Assembly: GCF_900157385.1 (NCBI RefSeq)
Contig: NZ_LT717700.1
Span: 496,001-560,000 of the forward strand
Reading direction: 5' to 3'
Origin: Mycobacterium terramassiliense
GTDB taxonomy: Bacteria; Actinomycetota; Actinomycetes; Mycobacteriales; Mycobacteriaceae
DNA: 64,000 nt
Part shown: piece by piece, positions 58,184 through 64,000 of the stretch
How the letters are laid out: each line of letters opens with the position of its first letter
Numbering within the stretch: position 1 is the stretch's first letter
The notes under the pieces: generated by a model
Told to the model about the DNA's origin: nothing
The model's database searches: none
What the model saw: the letters and a program-made list of their open reading frames with translations, nothing else
Position numbers and translations under genes: made by a program

Positions 58184-58362
58184 GGTCCATCTCCCGGCGT
58201 CATTGGTCAGTTATTTGAGGGGGCTCAGCGTTCTGGTTGCCACGTTATCAAGGGTGTTTGGACACCTGTCGACCTGCAGGCCAGGGCGCTGAACTGCGGC
58301 GTCGACGGCTCCCGGATCGGCCCGGTGGCATCGACTCGCCGCAATGAGATAGGCTTCACATC
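58184..58362. other. Intergenic region icd2 / SAM-IV leader
   Basis: A divergent spacer of 179 bp holding the icd2 promoter (minus strand) and the promoter for the met leader (plus strand). Candidate -10 for the leader is GATAGGCT near 58347-58354, shortly before the riboswitch. No ORF of interest seen. Confidence 0.4.
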
Positions 58363-58480
58363 GGTCATGAGCGCCAGCGCTAAGCCCCGGCTTGCTGGCC
58401 GGCAACCCTCCAACCGCGGTGGGGTGCCCCGGGTGAAAGACCAGGTCTAGTAGCCACAGGCTGCGCGGCAAGCGCGGGTC
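58363..58480 (+). ncRNA. SAM-IV riboswitch
   Basis: The sequence follows the actinobacterial SAM-IV aptamer almost base for base: GGTCATGAGCGCCAGCG, the GCCCCGGCTTGCTGGCCGGC stem, CAACCCTCCAACCGCGG, GGGGTGCCCCGGGTG, GACCAGGT, a GTAGCC-ACA-GGCTGC hairpin, and the final CGGCAAGCGCGGGTC of the pseudoknot. SAM-IV senses S-adenosylmethionine and in mycobacteria precedes the methionine-biosynthesis gene metC. The P1 closing helix here is weakened to GGTC/GACC plus a mismatch. Gene order riboswitch-metC-metX fits this role. Confidence 0.93.
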
Positions 58481-58508
58481 CGCCATACCGGACCCCTGAC
58501 TAGAGGGG
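58476..58508 (+). promoter_or_regulatory. Two mutually exclusive hairpins after SAM-IV (expression platform)
   Basis: Hairpin A: GGGTCCG (58476-58482) with CGGACCC (58489-58495). Hairpin B: CCCCT (58493-58497) with AGGGG (58504-58508), which would hide the purine-rich ribosome site GAGGGGAA of the short upstream ORF. Both hairpins need bases 58493-58495, and hairpin A also borrows the last bases of the aptamer, so SAM binding could switch between them. This is inference from pairing only. Confidence 0.5.
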
Positions 58509-58515
58509 AAACGTG

Positions 58516-58563
58516 ATGCGCATCCATCAAGCTCATTCGCGTCGCTTTGCCTGCCGTCGTTAG
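58516..58563 (+). CDS. Putative 15-residue leader peptide (uORF) before metC
   Basis: ATG at 58516, preceded at good distance by GAGGGGAA, opens the peptide MRIHQAHSRRFACRR and stops at TAG 58561-58563. It lies after the SAM-IV aptamer and 60 bases before the metC GTG. It is Arg/His-rich with one Cys near the end, similar in style to small Cys-containing leader peptides known upstream of actinobacterial sulfur genes. Expression is unproven; length alone cannot distinguish it from chance. Confidence 0.45.
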   Translation: MRIHQAHSRRFACRR

Positions 58564-58623
58564 TTCGACCGCGCACTTCCCGATACCGAATTCATGCCCT
58601 TCTGAGAAGAAAGCACACCGCAC

Positions 58624-60012
58624 GTGAGCTCCCAAAACAACGAATCCAGTCCCGAGGCCGATCCCACCGCGCATCCGCCGTTCGAAACGTGGTCCTTCGA
58701 GACGAAGCAGGTCCACGCGGGTCAGAGTCCTGACCCCGCGACCCACGCCCGCGCCCTGCCGATTTACCAGACCACGTCCTACGTCTTCGACGACACCGCG
58801 CACGCCGCCGCCCTGTTCGGGCTCGAGGTTCCGGGCAACATCTACACCCGGATCGGCAACCCGACCACCGACGTCGTCGAGCAACGCATCGCCGCGCTCG
58901 AGGGCGGAGTGGCCGCGCTGTTCCTGTCCTCCGGACAGGCCGCTGAGACATTCGCCATATTGAACCTCGCAAGTGCCGGAGATCACATCGTCTCCAGCCC
59001 GCGGCTCTACGGCGGGACGTACAACCTGTTCCACTATTCGCTGCCGAAGCTCGGCATCGAGGTCAGCTTCGTCGAGGACCCCGACGACCTCGATTCGTGG
59101 CAGGCGGCGGTGCGGCCGAACACCAAGGCGTTCTTCGGCGAGACCATCTCCAACCCGCAGATCGACATCCTGGACATCCCGGGGGTCGCCGGGGTCGCCC
59201 ACGCCAACGGCGTCCCGCTGATCGTCGACAACACCATCGCGACGCCCTACCTGATCCAGCCGTTCAAGCACGGCGCCGACATCGTGGTGCACTCGGCCAC
59301 CAAATACCTGGGGGGGCACGGCTCCGCGATCGCCGGCGTCATCGTCGACGGCGGCACCTTCGACTGGACCCAAGGCCGGTTCCCCGGATTCACCACGCCC
59401 GACCCCAGCTACCACGGCGTGGTGTTCGCCGAGCTGGGGCCGCCGGCGTACGCGCTCAAGGCCCGCGTGCAATTGCTGCGTGACCTGGGCTCGGCCGCCG
59501 CGCCGTTCAACGCGTTCCTGGTGGCGCAGGGCCTGGAGACGCTCAGCCTGCGCGTCGAGCGGCACGTCGCCAACGCGCAACGGGTCGCCGAGTTCCTGGC
59601 CGGCCACGACGGGGTGCTGTCGGTGAACTACGCGGGGCTGCCCAGCTCGCCGTGGTACGAGCGGGGAAAGAAGCTGGCGCCCAAGGGAACCGGGGCCGTG
59701 CTGGCGTTCGAGCTGGCCGGCGGCGTCGAGGCCGGCAAGGCGTTCGTGAATGCGCTGCAGCTGCACAGCCACGTCGCCAACATCGGCGACGTGCGCTCGC
59801 TGGTGATTCACCCGGCGTCGACCACGCACGCCCAGCTTTCGGCCGAGGAGCAGCTGGCGACCGGCGTCACCCCCGGGCTGGTGCGGCTGGCGGTCGGCAT
59901 CGAGGGCATCGACGACATCCTGGCCGACCTGGAACTCGGCTTCGCGGCGGCCCGCAAGTTCGGCGCCGGAGCCGACGGGGCGGCGGACCCGCAGGCCGTG
60001 GCGGCGTTCTGA
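58624..60012 (+). CDS. metC: O-acetylhomoserine sulfhydrylase (MetC/MetY)
   Basis: A 462-residue PLP enzyme of the Cys/Met metabolism family, making homocysteine from O-acetylhomoserine and sulfide. [22 protein letters not shown] near residue 80, [14 protein letters not shown] Lys in [14 protein letters not shown] near 228, and the long active-site insertion of the acetylhomoserine type. Matches Rv3340. GTG at 58624 follows GAGAAGAAAG. Controlled by the upstream SAM-IV riboswitch and possibly a leader peptide. metX follows after 10 bp. Confidence 0.95.
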   Translation: MSSQNNESSPEADPTAHPPFETWSFETKQVHAGQSPDPATHARALPIYQTTSYVFDDTAHAAALFGLEVPGNIYTRIGNPTTDVVEQRIAALEGGVAALFLSSGQAAETFAILNLASAGDHIVSSPRLYGGTYNLFHYSLPKLGIEVSFVEDPDDLDSWQAAVRPNTKAFFGETISNPQIDILDIPGVAGVAHANGVPLIVDNTIATPYLIQPFKHGADIVVHSATKYLGGHGSAIAGVIVDGGTFDWTQGRFPGFTTPDPSYHGVVFAELGPPAYALKARVQLLRDLGSAAAPFNAFLVAQGLETLSLRVERHVANAQRVAEFLAGHDGVLSVNYAGLPSSPWYERGKKLAPKGTGAVLAFELAGGVEAGKAFVNALQLHSHVANIGDVRSLVIHPASTTHAQLSAEEQLATGVTPGLVRLAVGIEGIDDILADLELGFAAARKFGAGADGAADPQAVAAF

Positions 60013-60022
60013 GGGCCCTGAC

Positions 60023-61171
60023 ATGACGATCTCCGACGTTCCGACGCAGACGCTGCCCGCCGAGGGCGAGGTCGGGTATGTCCACATCGGCTCGCTGGTC
60101 ACCGAAAGCGGCGCGGTGATCGACGATGTCTGCATCGCCGTCCAGCGCTGGGGCGAGCTGTCGCCCACGCGCGACAACGTGGTGGTGGTGCTGCACGCGC
60201 TGACCGGGGACTCACACATCACCGGGCCCGCCGGCGCCGGGCATCCCACTCCCGGCTGGTGGGACGGCGTGGCCGGCCCGGGCGCGCCGATCGACACCAA
60301 CCGCTGGTGCGCGGTGGCCACCAACGTGCTCGGCGGCTGCCGGGGGTCCACCGGCCCGAGCTCGCTCGCCCGGGACGGGAAACCGTGGGGCTCGAGGTTT
60401 CCGTTGATCTCGGTGCGCGACCAGGTGCAGGCCGACGTCGCCGCGCTGGCCGCGCTGGGCATCGACCGGGTGGCCGCGGTGGTCGGCGGATCCATGGGCG
60501 GCGCAAGGGCTTTGGAGTGGATCGTCGGCCATCCCGACCGGGTGCGGGCCGGCCTGCTGCTCGCCGTGGGCGCGCGCGCGACCGCCGACCAGATCGGCAC
60601 CCAGGCCACCCAGATCGCGGCGATCAAGGCCGACCCGAACTGGCAGGGCGGCGACTACCACGGCACCGGACGCAAACCCGATGCCGGTCTGACGATCGCC
60701 CGCCGCTTCGCGCACCTGACCTACCGGGGCGAGGTGGAGCTCGACACCCGGTTCGCCAACCACGCCCAGGGCGGGAAGGATCCGGCCCCCCCATTTGGCG
60801 GCGGGCGCTACGCCGTGCAGAGCTACCTGGAGCACCAGGGCGACAAGCTGCTGGCCCGCTTCGACGCCGGCAGCTACGTCATCCTGACCGAGGCGCTCAG
60901 CAGCCACGACGTTGGCCGCGGGCGCGGCGGGGTGGACAACGCGCTGCGCGGGTGCCCGGTGCCCGTGGTGGTCGGCGGCATCACCTCCGACCGGCTCTAC
61001 CCGCTGCGCCTGCAGGAGGAGCTGGCCGAGCTGCTGCCCGGCTGCAACGAGCTGCACGTCGTCGACTCCGTCTGCGGGCACGACGGCTTCCTGGTGGAAT
61101 CCGAGGCCGTCGGCGAATTGATCCGCAAGGCACTGGATTTGGCGGACTCGGCTGATAGGGGTTGGCGGTGA
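60023..61171 (+). CDS. metX: Homoserine O-acetyltransferase
   Basis: A 382-residue alpha/beta hydrolase-fold acyltransferase producing O-acetylhomoserine for MetC. Nucleophile Ser in [14 protein letters not shown] near residue 157, Asp in [13 protein letters not shown] near 322, His in [12 protein letters not shown] near 352. It matches Rv3341 (called metA in M. tuberculosis). In operon with metC; the 3' end overlaps the methyltransferase start (GTGA). Confidence 0.95.
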   Translation: MTISDVPTQTLPAEGEVGYVHIGSLVTESGAVIDDVCIAVQRWGELSPTRDNVVVVLHALTGDSHITGPAGAGHPTPGWWDGVAGPGAPIDTNRWCAVATNVLGGCRGSTGPSSLARDGKPWGSRFPLISVRDQVQADVAALAALGIDRVAAVVGGSMGGARALEWIVGHPDRVRAGLLLAVGARATADQIGTQATQIAAIKADPNWQGGDYHGTGRKPDAGLTIARRFAHLTYRGEVELDTRFANHAQGGKDPAPPFGGGRYAVQSYLEHQGDKLLARFDAGSYVILTEALSSHDVGRGRGGVDNALRGCPVPVVVGGITSDRLYPLRLQEELAELLPGCNELHVVDSVCGHDGFLVESEAVGELIRKALDLADSADRGWR

Positions 61172-61899
61172 TCCGCTCCGGACAGGACCGCTCGCTTTCG
61201 TTTGGCTCGGCGGCTGCCGCCTACGAGCGCGGCCGGCCCTCCTATCCGCCGGAGGCGATCGACTGGCTGTTGCCGCGCGGCGCTCGCCGGGTGCTCGACC
61301 TCGGCGCGGGCACCGGCAAGCTCACTACCCGGCTGGTGGAACGCGGCCTGGACGTCGTCGCCGTCGACCCGATTCCCGACATGCTGGAGGTGTTGCGCAG
61401 CTCGCTGCCGGAGACCCGCGCCCTGCTGGGCACGGCGGAAGAGATTCCGTTGGAGGACAACAGCGTTGACGCCGTGCTGGTCGCCCAGGCGTGGCACTGG
61501 GTGGATCCCGAGCGGGCGATTCCCGAGGTGGCCCGCGTGCTGCGGCCGGGCGGGCGGCTCGGGCTGGTGTGGAACACCCGCGACGAGCGGCTGGGCTGGG
61601 TGCGCGAGCTGGGCGAGATCATCGGCTCCGACGGCGACCGGGGGCGCTTCGACGTGACGCTGTCGGAGTCGTTCACCGAGCCCGAGCGCCATCAGGTCGA
61701 GTGGACGAATTACGTTACGCCGCAAGCCCTGATCGACCTGGTCGCGTCCCGCAGCTACTGCATCACGTCGCCGACCGAGGTCCGCACCCAAACGCTGGAC
61801 CAGGTGCGCCAGTTGCTGGCCACCCATCCGGCGTTGGCGAACTCGAACGGCCTGGCGCTGCCGTATGTCACCGTGTGCATCCGGGCGGCGCTGGGCTAG
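61168..61899 (+). CDS. Class I SAM-dependent methyltransferase (Rv3342 homologue)
   Basis: A 243-residue Methyltransf_11-type protein: motif [16 protein letters not shown] near residue 38, acidic [10 protein letters not shown], and [18 protein letters not shown]. The substrate is unknown. Same length as Rv3342. GTG 61168 overlaps the metX stop by four bases, so translation is coupled and expression should follow the SAM-IV-controlled met operon; a TTG at 61162 is an alternative start. Confidence 0.9.
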   Translation: MIRSGQDRSLSFGSAAAAYERGRPSYPPEAIDWLLPRGARRVLDLGAGTGKLTTRLVERGLDVVAVDPIPDMLEVLRSSLPETRALLGTAEEIPLEDNSVDAVLVAQAWHWVDPERAIPEVARVLRPGGRLGLVWNTRDERLGWVRELGEIIGSDGDRGRFDVTLSESFTEPERHQVEWTNYVTPQALIDLVASRSYCITSPTEVRTQTLDQVRQLLATHPALANSNGLALPYVTVCIRAALG

Positions 61900-62747
61900 G
61901 ACTCGGCGACCGGCAGGCCGGAGGGATCCCGCCCCTCGTAGAGCATCGGCAGGTAGGCCGCGAGGAAGCCCTCGACGTCCCGGCCGTGGTTGACCACCCA
62001 CTCCTCGTTCTCCGGGTGCGTGAGGATGAGGAAACGTTCCTGCCGGATGGCGGCGACGACCCGCTCGGCGGCGGCGTCGGGCTGGATGGGGCGCAACAGG
62101 TGGGGCGGAAAGTTGATCCATCGGGGGTCGTCGATCCCGATCATGCGTGCGCTCTCGCCGATGTTGGTGGCCACCAGCTCCGGGCACAGGACCGAAACCC
62201 CAATGCCTTTGGGCCGCAGGTAGAGATACAGGCCCTCGGTGATCCCGACCACGGCATGCTTGGCGCCGATGTAGGGGATGTTGTCGTAGCCGTGGGCGTA
62301 CAGGCCCGCGATGGACGCCGTGTTGATGATCCAGCCGTGGCCCTGTTCGAGCAGGATGGGTACGAACGCGCGGATGCCCCGCACGACGCCGAACACGTTG
62401 ATGTCGAACAGCCGCTGCCAGTCGGCCATCGGGACCCGTTCCGGCGGGCCGAGCAGCGCCACGCCGGCGTTGTTCATGACGATGTCCACTTTGCCGAATT
62501 CGGAGAGCACCACCCGCGCCAGGCCGTCGACATCGGCATCGGAGGTGACGTCGCAGCGAACCGCCAGTGCCCGTCGCCCGAACTCGCCGATGGCCGCCAC
62601 CGTCTCGTCCATCCGCTGCTGGTGGATGTCGCCGACCACCACGTCGGCCCCGGCCCGCGCCAGCGCGAGCGCCGTGGCCCGGCCGATGCCGGAAGCACCG
62701 CCGGTGATGACTGCGACCGCGCCGGAAATCTCCACCGTTCGCGTCAC
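61896..62747 (-). CDS. Short-chain dehydrogenase/reductase
   Basis: A 283-residue classical SDR. Cofactor motif ITGGASGIGRATALA near residue 12, NNAGVA near 88, catalytic Ser in INTASIAGLY near 140, and YIGAKHAVVG (YxxxK) near 156. The acidic D in VVGDIHQQ at the end of the second strand suggests NAD preference. The C-terminal part (NFPPHLLRPIQPDAAAERVV) is typical of mycobacterial lipid-related SDRs. GTG at 62747 overlaps the stop of the PE gene (GTGA), so the two are coupled. Convergent overlap of four bases with the methyltransferase. Confidence 0.9.
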   Translation of the reverse strand: MTRTVEISGAVAVITGGASGIGRATALALARAGADVVVGDIHQQRMDETVAAIGEFGRRALAVRCDVTSDADVDGLARVVLSEFGKVDIVMNNAGVALLGPPERVPMADWQRLFDINVFGVVRGIRAFVPILLEQGHGWIINTASIAGLYAHGYDNIPYIGAKHAVVGITEGLYLYLRPKGIGVSVLCPELVATNIGESARMIGIDDPRWINFPPHLLRPIQPDAAAERVVAAIRQERFLILTHPENEEWVVNHGRDVEGFLAAYLPMLYEGRDPSGLPVAES

Positions 62748-63997
62748 CAGAAGAGGTTCGGCAAGGGGGGCAGGCCGATCAACGACCCCTGTGAAAAGTA
62801 CGGCCCGGCACCGGGCGTCAGGGACGAATAGCCGTCGTTGACGACCGGCTGCAGAAACGAGTTGAGGCCGTTGACGATTGGCTGCGGGACGCCGAGCTGC
62901 TCGAGCGGGAACAACATCGGCAGAGTCGGCGACGGGACCATGTACGTGGTGACCGTGCCGCCCAAGGACGTGGTCGTGCTGGAGACCTGCACGGCGTCCG
63001 ACATCGAGACCAGTGATGTGGTGTTGTGGTTGTAGATCCCGGCGAACAGCGAGTTCACCCACGCCGGGAGATCCCACGGCCGGTCGGGCGGATTGCCGAA
63101 AAAGTCGTATTGGCCGAACACCACGCTGACGTCGTACTGGGTGTTCGGCAGGCCCTGCGCGGTGTAGTTAACCAAAGGCACGGTCAACCCATTCGGCAGG
63201 TAGATGTGCAGCAAGCCGGTCTCGGGGCCGTTGAACATGGCGAACTGCAGGGCGCTGGACGGTGGGGCGGTCGGGTCGGCCGCCAGGTACGCCAATTCGC
63301 GGTTGACGACGAGGGTTCCCTCCGACAGCGCGGCGATGCGCACCGGAGAACCGTTGCCGTTGGCGAACGCATTCATGATTTGGTCGTTGAGCGCTCGCTG
63401 CCCCATGGCGACGGCTTGGTTGACGCCGGGAGCGGCCAGGCTGCCGCTCACGAGGCCGATGCTGGCCGGGTAGTCGACCACCTGAGGGGTGGTGCCGGGA
63501 AACCAGTTCTGCCCGATGGCGTGGTTCAGGAGGTCGTACCCCTGCAGGATTGATACGGAGGCGGGGCCGGGGATGCTGCCCGCGTATACCAGCTGCCCCA
63601 GGTAGGGCAGTTCGGTGAGGAAGTTTGGGAAGTAAAGCGGTCCCGCGCCGGGAACCGTGATCCGCGTACCCGCCGCTGCTGCCGGGATCGGCTGGCGCCC
63701 CAACAGCGTCTGGGCCGCCGCGGTCTCGGTGGTCAGATACGTGTTCGCGTTCCCCGCCAAGGTGAGCGCGAAGCTCCCCTGCAATTGCGCCACTTGGGCG
63801 GTGGCCGCCTGGAATTCCAAGGCGTGCGCGCCGAACAACCCGGCAATGCACGTCGACACCTCGTCGGCGCCCGCGGCCAACAACGACGTGGTGGAGTTCG
63901 CGGCCGCCGCGTTCGCCGCGTTGACCGCGGACCCGATCCGGACCAAATCCTCAGCAGCGCTCGACAACAACTCAGGCGTTGCGAGGACATACGACAC
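62744..63997 (-). CDS. PE family protein with C-terminal PE-PPE (serine hydrolase) domain
   Basis: A 417-residue protein, complete within the window. PE domain (MSYVLATPELLSSAAEDLVRIGSAV, about 95 residues), then a PE-PPE alpha/beta-hydrolase domain of about 225 residues (VVDYPASIGLVSGS, VRIAALSEGTLV, FVFGQYDFFGNPPD-like stretch, YNHNTTSLVSM). The expected pentapeptide is GxSxG or GxSxS; here it reads A-L-S-E-G around Ser225. Members are secreted esterases or lipases of the envelope. GTG start at 63997. Translationally coupled to the downstream SDR. Confidence 0.92.
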   Translation of the reverse strand: MSYVLATPELLSSAAEDLVRIGSAVNAANAAAANSTTSLLAAGADEVSTCIAGLFGAHALEFQAATAQVAQLQGSFALTLAGNANTYLTTETAAAQTLLGRQPIPAAAAGTRITVPGAGPLYFPNFLTELPYLGQLVYAGSIPGPASVSILQGYDLLNHAIGQNWFPGTTPQVVDYPASIGLVSGSLAAPGVNQAVAMGQRALNDQIMNAFANGNGSPVRIAALSEGTLVVNRELAYLAADPTAPPSSALQFAMFNGPETGLLHIYLPNGLTVPLVNYTAQGLPNTQYDVSVVFGQYDFFGNPPDRPWDLPAWVNSLFAGIYNHNTTSLVSMSDAVQVSSTTTSLGGTVTTYMVPSPTLPMLFPLEQLGVPQPIVNGLNSFLQPVVNDGYSSLTPGAGPYFSQGSLIGLPPLPNLFW

Positions 63998-64000
63998 TGG

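Noticed and set aside
58447..60627. Very long open frame on the minus strand opposite metC and metX
   Set aside because: Antisense shadow typical of GC-rich DNA; composition is Arg/Gly/Ala-rich without a domain, while the plus strand encodes two clear enzymes.

Overview
This is a GC-rich, gene-dense window from a slow-growing, non-tuberculous Mycobacterium. The evidence is the PE, PPE, PPE-MPTR and PE_PGRS proteins, the SAM-IV riboswitch upstream of metC, SapM, and a gene order that follows the M. tuberculosis Rv3301c-Rv3342 block almost step by step (phoY1, glpD2, lpdA, Rv3304, amiA1/amiB1, deoD, pmmB, upp, sapM, Rv3311, add, deoA, cdd, sdhCDAB, sigJ, Rv3329, dacB1, sugI, nagA, Rv3335c, trpS, icd1, metC, metX, Rv3342). 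The species cannot be fixed from the sequence alone; M. avium-complex or M. simiae-like organisms are plausible. Coding starts were chosen from homologue N-termini, ribosome binding sites (RBS), signal peptides and stop/start overlaps, so several are shorter than the longest open frame.

Layout. 1-10.5 kb: a truncated MgtA-like P-type ATPase and the PhoU-type regulator phoY1; a small DUF5994-like protein; a CBS protein coupled to an FMN glutamate-synthase-like protein; a P1B-5 metal ATPase with a C-terminal hemerythrin domain; two tandem PPE paralogues; and a decayed metallo-beta-lactamase-fold gene. 10.5-19.3 kb: RluA-type synthase, glpD2, lpdA, Rv3304, a short PE_PGRS, an AbiEi/DUF559-type gene bracketed by palindromic repeats in inverted orientation, and amiA1/amiB1. 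19.4-31.9 kb: PPE-MPTR, cutinase, deoD-pmmB, upp, sapM, a 55-bp tandem repeat, the Rv3311 homologue, two convergent VWA paralogues, an amidohydrolase, a secreted DUF4189-like protein, a double-DivIVA-module protein and a GlsB-type membrane protein.

31.9-38.3 kb: the cdd-deoA-add nucleoside salvage operon (minus strand) diverging from the sdhCDAB respiratory operon. 38.3-44.9 kb: an accessory stretch where M. tuberculosis carries Rv3320c-Rv3327, here with a diguanylate cyclase, AhpD-like protein, AraC regulator and HSL-type esterase, then sigJ and the Rv3329 aminotransferase. 45-49 kb: dacB1-sugI-nagA, an envelope remodelling and amino-sugar recycling operon. 48.7-51.7 kb: an F420-type reductase and TetR regulator diverging from two paralogous alpha/beta hydrolases across a palindrome. 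51.7-58.2 kb: YihY, trpS, a hydrolase, and both isocitrate dehydrogenases (icd1 and monomeric icd2) side by side. 58.3-61.9 kb: SAM-IV riboswitch, a putative leader peptide, metC, metX and a methyltransferase. The window ends with a short-chain dehydrogenase and a PE-PPE-domain protein.

Most genes are housekeeping or envelope functions. The most interesting non-routine signals are the SAM-IV expression platform with a tiny upstream ORF, the nuclease-like gene framed by palindromic repeats, the 55-bp minisatellite, the double-DivIVA protein, and the P1B-5/hemerythrin ATPase.
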